Below are positions 1 through 6,207 of a stretch of 8,708 nt of DNA, one piece after another. Numbering within the stretch: position 1 is the stretch's first letter; every line of letters begins with the position of its first letter. Both the position numbers and the translations under genes were made by a program. The stretch lies in assembly GCA_015494185.1 (NCBI GenBank), contig WGBT01000152.1, positions 1 through 8,708 of the forward strand, read 5' to 3'. This DNA comes from Hyphomicrobiales bacterium. GTDB lineage: Bacteria > Pseudomonadota > Alphaproteobacteria > Rhizobiales > S144-35. The notes beneath the pieces were generated by a model. That model did no database searches. It was given only the letters and a program-made list of their open reading frames with translations, and was not told where the DNA came from.

Positions 1-582
1 GGTTAAGGCATCCAGCGCGCCAAAGGGTTCATCCATGAGCAGGATTTTCGGTTGCATCGCCAGCGCCCGGGCGATGCCGACGCGTTGTTTCATACCGCCG
101 GAGATTTCATTGGGGCGTTTGTGCATGGCATGATCCATATGGACCAGGGCAAGGTTGGCCTCGATCCATTCGCGCTTGGCCTGTTTGTCTTTCTTGGCCT
201 TGTAGATTTCAGCCTCTTTTTGCGCGTCGCTGAGCATTTGAGTACGCCAGGGAGGCAGTTTGAAAACCTGATCAACGGCCAGCTCCACATTTTCATAGGC
301 GGTCAACCAGGGTAACAGAGAGTGATTTTGAAAGACCACAGCACGGTCGGGACCGGGTTCATCGACCTCCTTGCCATCGAGCACAATGCCGCCGGAAGTG
401 GCTTTGATCAGGCCCGCGATGATATTCAGAACCGTGGATTTACCGCAGCCGGAATGCCCGATCAGCGAAACGAACTCACCTTTGTCGATGGTCATGTTGA
501 CATCAGACAAGGCTTTGAACGGGCCGTTTGGGGTTGAAAACACCATATCGACATGGTCAATGCGCAGATGGGGAATGGTCAT
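1..582 (-). CDS. nrtD: Nitrate ABC transporter ATP-binding protein, 3' part missing (left edge)
   Basis: This is the ATPase subunit of a nitrate/nitrite (NrtABCD/CmpABCD-type) importer, acting on the cytoplasmic face of the inner membrane. The first 194 residues are visible and the frame is open to base 1. The translation starts MTIPHLRIDHVDMVF. Walker A (GHSGCGKST) is at residues 42-50, a Q-loop region reads VFQNHSLLPWLTAYENV, the ABC signature (ISGGMKQ) is at 160-166, and Walker B plus D-loop (ILLMDEPFGALDALT) runs to the edge. The SLLPWLTAYENV stretch is typical of the NrtC/NrtD and taurine/sulfonate ATPase group. The ATG at 582-580 has a purine-rich GAGAAG (587-592) just upstream, with short spacing. 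It lies 104 nt downstream of nrtB in the same direction, so it is probably co-transcribed. Whether it is a short NrtD or an NrtC with a C-terminal NrtA-like domain cannot be told because the 3' end is outside the window. Confidence 0.93.
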   Translation of the reverse strand, partial: MTIPHLRIDHVDMVFSTPNGPFKALSDVNMTIDKGEFVSLIGHSGCGKSTVLNIIAGLIKATSGGIVLDGKEVDEPGPDRAVVFQNHSLLPWLTAYENVELAVDQVFKLPPWRTQMLSDAQKEAEIYKAKKDKQAKREWIEANLALVHMDHAMHKRPNEISGGMKQRVGIARALAMQPKILLMDEPFGALDALT

Positions 583-686
583 AGCTCTTCTCACTTTGGA
601 CAGGGCTTTTTTTCATTTTGACGGGAGGCCCCGCCGCACTCATAAACAGATCTTCAAACTTCGTAAGCCTTAAAACGCCTAAGCAG

Positions 687-1685
687 TTATCGCAGAGTTT
701 GCGATTTGTCCCAGGAAACCAGCCGTTGCAGTATCAGCATGCTGCGATCGAGCAGGAAACCGATCAAGCCGATCACCAGCACGGCGACCATGATCCGGCC
801 CAATGAATGGCTCGAGCCGTTTTGGAATTCATCCCAGACGAATTTGCCAAGGCCGGGATTTTGCGCCAGCATTTCCGCGGCGATCAAAACCATCCAGCCA
901 ATCCCGATGGAAAGCCTCAAGCCGGTAAAGATCATCGGGATGGCATTGGGCAGAACGATCTTGCGAATATGGGTGAAATAGCCAAGCCGGAGCACTCTTG
1001 AAAGATTGAGATGATCCTTGTCGACGCTGGAAACCCCAACGGCGGTGGAAATCAGAGTGGGCCACAGGCAACATAGTGTCACGGTGATGGCCGAGTTGAG
1101 GAATGATTTGGAAAACATCGGATCATCCGTGACGTAAACCGCCGAAACCACCATGGTCACCAGCGGCAGCCAGGCCAGCGGTGAGACCGGTTTGAAAATC
1201 TGCACAATGGGATTGATCGCACGATACAGAGTGTCGGACAGGCCCGCGACGATACCAATGGGAATGGCGATCAAGGCGCCTGCCAGAAAGCCGGTCAGCA
1301 CCGTATAGATGCTGGTGAAGACCTGATCAAAGAAGGTCGGTTTGCCCGTATAGGCGCGATAGCGCACCTTGTCGGGACGGCCTTTGGCCAGCCATTGGGC
1401 ATTGCGTTTTTCCTGACGCTCGTAAAAGGCGGCCGCTCTGGCCCGCTGTTCTTTGTGTTCGATCCACAGGTTTTTGGCCTGTTGGGCGACTTCCACAGGT
1501 CCCGGCAGTTGCCCCAGGGAGGTTTTGACCTGTGCGGCACCAATATTCCACAGAAACAGGAAGGCCGCAAAGGCTGTCAAAGGCGCCAGAATAGCAACCA
1601 GGGTTTCTTTCACGTTGAATTTGTCGAATAAGTTGAATTTGTTGAATAGGTCGAGTTTGGCAAACATTGGTTTTCCGGTTCGCAA
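687..1685 (-). CDS. nrtB: Nitrate ABC transporter permease NrtB
   Basis: This is the inner-membrane permease of the nitrate importer (binding-protein-dependent transport, MetI-like fold). About six hydrophobic segments are visible: one near the N terminus (LVAILAPLTAFAAFLFLW), a long one after the periplasmic segment (LTGFLAGALIAIPIGIVAGL), PLAWLPLVTMVVSAVYV, ITVTLCCLWPTLISTAVGV, a pair around IGIGWMVLIAAEMLA, and a last one (IMVAVLVIGLIGFLLD). The EAA-type cytoplasmic loop, which contacts the ATPase, reads LRLGYFTHIRKIVLPNAIPM. Start choice: an in-frame TGA at 1700-1698 limits the 5' end. A TTG at 1685 has GAGGGA (1694-1699) 8 nt upstream, whereas the first ATG (1667-1665) has only a weak upstream match, so TTG is preferred (332 aa; 326 aa from the ATG). 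The N terminus contains a duplicated Phe/Asn-rich peptide from an 18-bp tandem repeat. The gene lies between nrtA (88 nt upstream) and the ATPase gene. Confidence 0.93.
   Translation of the reverse strand: MRTGKPMFAKLDLFNKFNLFDKFNVKETLVAILAPLTAFAAFLFLWNIGAAQVKTSLGQLPGPVEVAQQAKNLWIEHKEQRARAAAFYERQEKRNAQWLAKGRPDKVRYRAYTGKPTFFDQVFTSIYTVLTGFLAGALIAIPIGIVAGLSDTLYRAINPIVQIFKPVSPLAWLPLVTMVVSAVYVTDDPMFSKSFLNSAITVTLCCLWPTLISTAVGVSSVDKDHLNLSRVLRLGYFTHIRKIVLPNAIPMIFTGLRLSIGIGWMVLIAAEMLAQNPGLGKFVWDEFQNGSSHSLGRIMVAVLVIGLIGFLLDRSMLILQRLVSWDKSQTLR
1615..1650. repeat. Two-copy 18-bp tandem repeat inside the nrtB 5' end
   Basis: Units 1615-1632 and 1633-1650 match at 16 of 18 positions. The differences are c/t at unit position 11 and a/g at position 17. 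Being a multiple of three, the repeat stays in frame and gives the repetitive peptide LFNKFNLFDKFN before the first membrane segment of NrtB. It looks like a recent local duplication in a tolerant N-terminal tail. Confidence 0.85.
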
Positions 1686-1773
1686 GAGATTGTTCCCTCA
1701 GTGGTTTGGCTCTTGGTGCCTTTCCTGCTTTTCTTCTGGCCCAAACTTGCTTCTGGCTCAAAGAAGAAAGCTG

Positions 1774-3234
1774 TCAGATGACGTCTGAGCCTTTCAGGCC
1801 GATTGGAAACTTGTCGATATAGGCATTGGGTTTTTTGCCGTCATAGCTGATACCGTCGATGAAATCCTTTTGTTCGGGTTTGTAACCATCGGTCCCAAAC
1901 GGAAAGTCTTCTTTTTTGGCCTTGCCCTCATCGACCAGCATCTGCGCGGCTTTCAGATAGATGGCGGGTTTATAGACCTTGCGGGCGATGCCGTGATACC
2001 AGCTATCGGGCTTGGCTTCAGGGATTTGGCCCCAACGGCGCATCTGGGTGAGAAACCAAATGGCGTCCGAATAATAGGGATAGGTGGCGAAATAGCGGAA
2101 GAACACGTTGAAGTCGGGAATGGGCCGCTTGTCGCCCCTTTCATACTCGAAGGTGCCGGTCATGGAGTTGGCGATCACTTCGGCATCGGCGCCGACATAG
2201 TCGGAGCGGGCCAGAATCTTCACCGCCTCCATGCGGTTGGCATTGTTGTTCTCATCAAGCCAAATCGCCGCGCGGATCATGGCCTTGACGATGGCCAGTG
2301 TGGTCTTGGGGTATTTGCGGATGAAATCAGCCCGCAGGCCAAAGACTTTTTCTGGATTGTTTTTCCAGATCTCATAGTTGGTGATCACCGGAACGCCCAG
2401 CCCCCTGAACACCGCCTGCTGGTTCCAGGGTTCGCCGACACAATAGCCCTGAATCGTCCCCGCTTCCATGGTGGCCGGCATTTGCGGCGGCGGGGTCACG
2501 GATAGCAGCACATCGGCTTGGAGCTGACCGCTGATATCCCCCTTTCTGGGTGCATAAAACCCTGGATGAAGCCCCCCGGCGGCCAGCCAATAACGCAGCT
2601 CATAATTATGGGTTGAGACCGGGAACACCATGCCCATATTGAAGGGCTCACCTTCCTCCTGGTATTTTTCGACCACAGGTTTTAGGGCGTCGGCTTTGAT
2701 TGGGTGGACCGGCTTGCCATCCTTCATCGGAAGGTTTTGCTTCATTTGCTTCCAGATCGCGTTGGAAACGGTGATAGCATTGCCGTTCAAGTCCATCGAG
2801 AGCGGCGTGACGATATGCGCCTTGGTGCCAAAGCCGATGGTTGCCGCCAGTGGTTGACCAGCCAGCATGTGGGCGCCGTCGAGTTGACCATCGATGACCC
2901 CATCGAGCAACACCTTCCAGTTGGCTTGGGCATCTAGGGTAACGAACAGACCTTCTTCTTCGAAATAGCCTTTTTCATAGGCGATGGCGAGCGGCGCCAT
3001 ATCGGTGAGTTTGATGAAACCGAATTTCAAATCTTCTTTTTCCGGTTCGAGTTCGGTGGCGCGAAGGATCCCCGGCATCGCCAGGTTCGCAGCAAGATTT
3101 GATGCCACCGCCGCCGCCGCTCCGATTCCGGCCAGCATGGCACGGCGGGAAAGAGAGGTGTTGGCCGCTGTGGCAGATGCAGATGACGCCCTTCCTTTGC
3201 TCTTTGTTGCTGGCTTTTTGGAAGTCCCTGACAT
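1774..3234 (-). CDS. nrtA: Nitrate ABC transporter substrate-binding protein NrtA, Tat-exported
   Basis: This is the periplasmic nitrate/nitrite-binding component of the importer (NrtA/CmpA/SsuA superfamily). It is 486 aa from the ATG at 3234. That start is chosen because AAGGGA (3244-3249) sits 9 nt upstream. Two further in-frame starts exist upstream (ATG at 3260 and ATG at 3291), which would give up to 505 aa. With the chosen start, a twin-arginine motif SRRAML lies at residues 29-34, after an unusually long Ser/Ala/Lys-rich n-region. An Ala-rich hydrophobic core follows (AGIGAAAAVASNLAANLA). No lipobox cysteine is seen, so a soluble periplasmic protein is likely, unlike the lipoprotein NrtA of cyanobacteria. 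Family-like stretches follow: LKFGFIKLTDMAPLAIAYEKG, LDGAHMLAGQPLAATIGFG and YCVGEPWNQQAVFRG. It is first in the nrtA-nrtB-nrtD operon. Nitrate rather than bicarbonate or cyanate is inferred from the Moco genes next door. Confidence 0.92.
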   Translation of the reverse strand: MSGTSKKPATKSKGRASSASATAANTSLSRRAMLAGIGAAAAVASNLAANLAMPGILRATELEPEKEDLKFGFIKLTDMAPLAIAYEKGYFEEEGLFVTLDAQANWKVLLDGVIDGQLDGAHMLAGQPLAATIGFGTKAHIVTPLSMDLNGNAITVSNAIWKQMKQNLPMKDGKPVHPIKADALKPVVEKYQEEGEPFNMGMVFPVSTHNYELRYWLAAGGLHPGFYAPRKGDISGQLQADVLLSVTPPPQMPATMEAGTIQGYCVGEPWNQQAVFRGLGVPVITNYEIWKNNPEKVFGLRADFIRKYPKTTLAIVKAMIRAAIWLDENNNANRMEAVKILARSDYVGADAEVIANSMTGTFEYERGDKRPIPDFNVFFRYFATYPYYSDAIWFLTQMRRWGQIPEAKPDSWYHGIARKVYKPAIYLKAAQMLVDEGKAKKEDFPFGTDGYKPEQKDFIDGISYDGKKPNAYIDKFPIGLKGSDVI

Positions 3235-3556
3235 CGAAATCCATCCCTTTGATAACATTTGATTTGCCGCGAATCTGTTCGCTTTGGCCATTGGCCCCTG
3301 CGGCGCTTGCCGGCTTTGGCCGCTATGTTGGCCCGCCTGTCAGGGTTAATGAAATCAAAATCCATGCCAGTTTGGGAATGGTTTGAAAAATCAATTTAAA
3401 ACAATATGTTGCTTGGGGTGTTCGTAGAGAAAAGGGACGGGCAGGAGCGTTTGGCTGGCAGAATATGCAGCACACCCAATATTGGTCTGATTAAAAAACA
3501 TACATATTTTTTGCGTGTCTAAAATTTAATCAAGCGATTGGGTTTCGCATTCGTGT
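3235..3556 (-). promoter_or_regulatory. Leader/promoter region of the nrt operon; no site firmly identified
   Basis: About 320 nt separate the moaE stop from the preferred nrtA start. The part nearest moaE (about 3380-3540) is AT-rich against GC-rich surroundings, as expected for a promoter. A perfect 10-bp palindrome, CCAATATTGG, lies at 3476-3485. Closer to nrtA the sequence is GC-rich and full of short self-complementary GGCC/GCCGGC words that could fold in a leader transcript. I looked for a sigma-54 -24/-12 pair and for a clear -35/-10 pair and found neither convincingly. Nitrate operons in proteobacteria are often controlled by NtrC or by the NasS-NasT antitermination pair acting on leader RNA, but nothing here proves either. 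Confidence 0.35.
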
Positions 3557-4042
3557 TCAGCGCCATTTACGAGCGGCTTGAGCATCCTCCGGCTTGGCGG
3601 TGACCCAGTGCCGGCCCTGCCGGTTGGTTTCGCATTTCCAGAAGGTGGCCTCGGTCTTCAGCCGGTCCATGATGGCGCTACAGGCTTCAAAGGCAGGCTT
3701 GCGATGGGCGCTGGCGGTGGCCACCAAGACGATTGGATCTCCCGGGGCCAGCTCGCCAAAGCGGTGAATGATGCAAACACCATAAAGGGGCCAGCGCCGG
3801 GTGGCGTCATGGGCGATCCGGGCAAGCTGTTTTCGGGTCATTTCCGGATAGTGTTCGATGGTCAGTTGCAGGACCTGTTGGTCTGGTGTCTCGGGGGAGA
3901 AATCGCGCACCAGACCGATGAAGCTGGCAATGGCGCCAATTCCGGTGCGGCCTTGGTGGAGTGCCACAATGGCCGTGGTCAAGTCGAAATCTTCCTCCTG
4001 AACAGCGATTTGTATTCTGGGGGCGGATGCGGGCATTTTCAT
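3557..4042 (-). CDS. moaE: Molybdopterin synthase catalytic (large) subunit MoaE
   Basis: MoaE uses the thiocarboxylated C terminus of MoaD to place two sulfurs on cyclic pyranopterin monophosphate, giving molybdopterin, in the cytoplasm. The 161-aa product is close to the usual family length (about 150). Recognisable segments are GAIASFIGLVRD (37-47 region, with R46), LTIEHYPEMT (60-69), IHRFGELAPGD (92-102) and the active-site block MDRLKTEATFWK. The last carries K129 and K136, the equivalents of the two catalytic lysines (K119 and K126) of the E. coli enzyme. The C terminus (HWV...AARKW) also matches the family. The start is the ATG at 4042; another ATG two codons later is possible, and neither has a strong ribosome-binding site. 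No moaD partner is adjacent, which is unusual since moaD and moaE are commonly paired. It reads away from repeat element 1, which lies 54 nt upstream. Confidence 0.96.
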   Translation of the reverse strand: MKMPASAPRIQIAVQEEDFDLTTAIVALHQGRTGIGAIASFIGLVRDFSPETPDQQVLQLTIEHYPEMTRKQLARIAHDATRRWPLYGVCIIHRFGELAPGDPIVLVATASAHRKPAFEACSAIMDRLKTEATFWKCETNRQGRHWVTAKPEDAQAARKWR

Positions 4043-4096
4043 TCTTTGATTTATAAAGATTTATATAAAGTCTACATTCAACCTTACAGAAAGTGT
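4043..4096 (-). promoter_or_regulatory. AT-rich moaE upstream region with a direct repeat
   Basis: This 54-nt gap between moaE and repeat element 1 is strongly AT-rich. On the plus strand it holds two adjacent near-copies, GATTTATAAAG (4048-4058) and GATTTATATAAAG (4058-4070). On the moaE strand these read as TATA-rich words suited to a -10 region, but a convincing -35 at correct spacing was not found. It is a plausible site for the moaE promoter. Confidence 0.35.
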
Positions 4097-4241
4097 CAGC
4101 TTCGTCCTTACATTTCATGGTAAGAGACTGGCATTTTCGACAAGTTTGTCAAGGATGAAACCGCTTCGCGGCCACCGAAGGTGGTCCTTGACAAACTTGT
4201 CGAAAATGCAAAAACGCTCACCATGGAATGTAAGGACAGGT
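4097..4241. repeat. Composite palindromic repeat element, copy 1
   Basis: This is a nested inverted repeat. The outer arms 4104-4124 and 4217-4237 pair over 21 positions with one G-T wobble and one mismatch. Unequal spacers follow (6 and 7 nt to the inner arms). The inner arms 4131-4155 and 4185-4209 are a perfect 25-bp inverted repeat. The 29-nt interior has a 5-nt linker followed by two back-to-back mini-hairpins: CCGC/GCGG with a TTC loop (4161-4171) and CCACC/GGTGG with a GAA loop (4172-4184). The whole could fold into a long rod capped by two small stems. Boundaries were set by comparison with the second copy at 6001-6207. The 'a' end (CAGCTTCGTCCTT side) faces moaE and the 'b' end (GGACAGGT side) faces moaB. 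No open frame here looks like a real protein and no U-run follows the stem on either strand, so it is not a standard terminator. Confidence 0.9.
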
Positions 4242-4304
4242 GCAGGCTCGAAGGAGCAAACAAGACAGCCACTGTTCATTAGGTCAAGTGCAGATGTGCG
4301 CTTT
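4242..4304. other. Short non-coding gap between repeat copy 1 and the moaB stop
   Basis: Sixty-three bases follow the b end of the repeat and precede the moaB stop codon. I see no gene, clear hairpin or T-run here. Confidence 0.5.
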
Positions 4305-4835
4305 TCATTCCTCTGCGAAGCGCGGGAGCAGCCGGGCCAGGTTGCAGGGTGCGGTGCGGCTGTCGAGCTGATAAGAGATGATCTTGTCCCAGGCGGTGCG
4401 GCAGGCATTGGTGGAACCGGGGACGCAGAAAATGGCGGTGCCGTTGGCAATCCCGGCAATGGCGCGTGATTGCAGGCTGGCGGTGCCGATTTCCTGTACC
4501 GAGATGGCCCGGAACATTTCCCCAAACCCGTCAATGGCGCGGTCAAACAGGGGTGTAACCGCTTCTGGCGTGACATCACGGCCGGTCAGACCGGTGCCGC
4601 CGGTGGTGATGATTGCATCAATAGCGTGGTCTGCAATCCAGGCCGACAGCACGGCGCGGATTTGATAGCGATTGTCGGCAATGATCTGCCGGCCGGCGAG
4701 GTGATGGCCCGCCGCTTCCAACCGCTCCACCAACGCTGCGCCCGATGTGTCGGTGGCGAACGTCCGAGTGTCGGAAATCGTGGCAACGGCAATATTCAAT
4801 GGGGTGAAATCGGACGAACTTGCTTCATGGGTCAT
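4305..4835 (-). CDS. moaB: MoaB/MogA-family molybdenum cofactor protein
   Basis: This is a member of the MoCF/MoaB-MogA family, which bind molybdopterin; many members adenylylate it before metal insertion. The 176-aa product has the family landmarks: ISDTR near residue 20, the TTGGTG loop at 77-82 followed by LTGRDVTPEAV, the block FGEMFRAISVQEIGTASLQSRA (about 104-125), and PGST at 139-142. The C-terminal TAPCNLARLLPRF is typical of the MoaB branch rather than MogA. Since no separate mogA is present, it may supply the adenylyltransferase step, but that is inferred. The ATG at 4835 is the only sensible start. AGGAGG (4851-4856), inside the 3' end of moaA, lies 15 nt upstream, which is a long spacing. 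Only 11 nt separate it from the moaA stop, so the two genes form an operon read moaA then moaB. Confidence 0.95.
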   Translation of the reverse strand: MTHEASSSDFTPLNIAVATISDTRTFATDTSGAALVERLEAAGHHLAGRQIIADNRYQIRAVLSAWIADHAIDAIITTGGTGLTGRDVTPEAVTPLFDRAIDGFGEMFRAISVQEIGTASLQSRAIAGIANGTAIFCVPGSTNACRTAWDKIISYQLDSRTAPCNLARLLPRFAEE

Positions 4836-4846
4836 GGTTTTGTTTT

Positions 4847-5869
4847 TCAGCCTCCTGTTGCCGCCATGAACCGGTTGATCTGATCGGGTTTTTCCAGAAA
4901 TTCGTGACGCTGAGGCTTTTGCAACAGCGCCTTGCGCAGCGCCTTTTGCAATTGTTCTATTGAGGCGCCATTGCGCAATAAGGGCTTGAAGTCGAGATCG
5001 GCATTTTGCCCAAGGCAGAGGTGCAGCTTGCCCTCAGCGGTCAAGCGCACCCGGTTGCAGGTGGCGCAGAAATGTTCGCTCATGGGGGTGATGAAACCAA
5101 TCTTGTGATGGGTCTTGCGAATCCGCCAATAGCGCGCCGGACCGCCCCCCTCCATATCGGCGGGCACCAGATCGAAACGCTCAATGAGCCGGTTCTTGAT
5201 GGTTTGCAGGTCGAGAAAATGCCGCCCGCTCCAACGGCCCGTGGCGCCCATGGGCATCACTTCGATGAGTCGCAGTGTGAAGCCGTTGCCGCGGCAAAAG
5301 GCAAACATGTCCTCGATTTCATCGTCATTGACGCCTGCCAGAGCCAGCATATTGATCTTGATCGGGGCAAAACCGGCTTTTTGAGCGGCATCCAGACCTT
5401 GCAAAACGGCTTCAAGATCGCCGCCTCCGGTGATTTGCGCGAAACGTTGTGGATCAAGGCTGTCGAGGCTGACATTCAAGCGCTGAACGCCGGCCTTGCG
5501 CAAGGCGCGTGCCTGGGTTCGTAAAAGGGTTGCATTGGTTGACAGGGAAAGATCTGTGAGCTGGGGTTTGGCGGCCAGTTTTTCGATCAGCTTGTTCAAG
5601 CCTTTCCGCGCCAATGGTTCGCCGCCGGTGATGCGCAGCCGTTTCAATCCAATGCCGATAAAGGCATCGATCAGCCGTTCGATTTCCGCGAACGTCAGAT
5701 AGTTCGTCCGGGGCGTGAAATTGCTGCATCCCTCGGGCAGGCAATAAAAACAGCGCAGATTGCAGCGGTCCGTCACCGAAAGACGCAGATATTCGATCCG
5801 CCGGCCAAAACCATCAATTGGGGGCTTGGTGTCATTCAAGGGGGCTGTTCCAGACGATTGATCTAACAT
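4847..5869 (-). CDS. moaA: GTP 3',8-cyclase MoaA (radical SAM)
   Basis: MoaA catalyses the radical SAM cyclisation of GTP, the first step of Moco synthesis, acting with MoaC. From the ATG at 5869 the product is 340 aa, the usual size. The N-terminal [4Fe-4S] motif CNLRCFYC gives cysteines 36, 40 and 43. The SAM-binding GGEP motif follows in LRITGGEPLARKG. The second, substrate-binding cluster uses C268, C271 and C285 (CATCNRVRLTAEGKLHLC). The protein ends in Gly-Gly (FMAATGG), the C-terminal motif needed for activity in this family. The frame is open upstream to a TTG at 5953 (368 aa), but those extra residues lack family character, so the ATG is preferred. Its ribosome-binding site is weak. 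It is co-directional with moaB, and its 5' side faces the b end of repeat copy 2. Confidence 0.96.
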   Translation of the reverse strand: MLDQSSGTAPLNDTKPPIDGFGRRIEYLRLSVTDRCNLRCFYCLPEGCSNFTPRTNYLTFAEIERLIDAFIGIGLKRLRITGGEPLARKGLNKLIEKLAAKPQLTDLSLSTNATLLRTQARALRKAGVQRLNVSLDSLDPQRFAQITGGGDLEAVLQGLDAAQKAGFAPIKINMLALAGVNDDEIEDMFAFCRGNGFTLRLIEVMPMGATGRWSGRHFLDLQTIKNRLIERFDLVPADMEGGGPARYWRIRKTHHKIGFITPMSEHFCATCNRVRLTAEGKLHLCLGQNADLDFKPLLRNGASIEQLQKALRKALLQKPQRHEFLEKPDQINRFMAATGG

Positions 5870-6000
5870 GATGGATATGATGATGTTCCATGGAAAAGCG
5901 GCACAGGTTTGGGATAAAGGAGTCCAAGTGCGCCAGCCATTGCTGTCAGCCAAAGTGCAAAAGCTATTGGCTTGCTTATAACTTCAACGTTTCAGTCCAA
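5870..6000 (-). promoter_or_regulatory. moaA upstream region
   Basis: This is 131 nt between the preferred moaA start and repeat copy 2. It contains a small inverted repeat AGCCAA/TTGGCT (5948-5953 and 5967-5972) and related GCCAGCCA/GTCAGCCA words. A moaA promoter should lie here or inside the adjacent repeat, but no clear -35/-10 pair was found. I could not recognise the conserved core of the Moco riboswitch. Confidence 0.3.
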
Positions 6001-6207
6001 ACCTGTCCTTCGCTTCCATGGTGAGCAATTTTGCCTTTTCCCAAACTTTGTCAAGGACCGCATTTTTTAGGCCCCTGTCGTGCCGAGAAGCCTCGGTGGC
6101 ATCGCCGCACTCCACGTTCGCTTGCAGCGGCCGTGAAGCGGTTTTACCCTTGACAAAGTTTGGGAAAATGCCAGGGTCTCATCATGGAAGCCAAGGACGA
6201 AGCTGGC
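6001..6207. repeat. Composite palindromic repeat element, copy 2 (inverted relative to copy 1)
   Basis: Same architecture as the copy at 4097-4241 but in the opposite orientation and about 60 nt longer inside. The outer arms 6005-6025 and 6178-6198 pair over 21 positions with one wobble and one mismatch. The inner arms 6036-6056 and 6148-6168 are a perfect 21-bp inverted repeat, extended by further pairs after a single mismatch (6033-6034 with 6170-6171). The 91-nt interior holds a small hairpin CCGAG/CTCGG (6083-6087, 6092-6096) and a GCCGC/GCGGC pair (6104-6108, 6127-6131). On the minus strand the interior next to the a-side arm matches copy 1 at about 16 of 19 positions, including ACCGCTTC and CGGCC. 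The b end faces moaA and the a end faces moaC. Open frames across it (for example 6018-6272) look like artefacts of the repeat. Confidence 0.9.

Noticed and set aside
1870..2505. Plus-strand open frame of 211 codons opposite nrtA
   Set aside because: It is a shadow of the well-supported nrtA frame with no protein-family features.
3027..3365. Minus-strand 112-codon frame starting in the nrtA leader
   Set aside because: It overlaps the nrtA coding sequence in another frame and ends inside it; its arginine/lysine-rich composition fits an out-of-frame reading of nrtA.
4131..4209. Intrinsic transcription terminator between moaB and moaE
   Set aside because: The stem is very strong but far longer than typical terminators, has a branched cap, and no T-run follows it on either strand. 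The same structure recurs next to moaA, so a repeat element explains it better.
4185..4215. Outward-facing promoter in the repeat arm (TTGACA)
   Set aside because: Each inner arm contains a perfect TTGACA, but nothing like a -10 box follows at 16-18 nt in either copy. It is part of the conserved arm.
4097..4241. tRNA or tRNA-like gene
   Set aside because: The branched fold suggested it, but stem lengths, loops and conserved T-loop and D-loop bases do not fit a tRNA.
5870..6000. Moco riboswitch upstream of moaA
   Set aside because: The position is right, but I could not identify the conserved core or its paired elements; only a 6-bp inverted repeat is present.
4097..6207. Composite transposon with a transposase
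   Set aside because: The repeats bracket moaBA, but there is no transposase gene in between or nearby and no evident target-site duplication at the outer ends.
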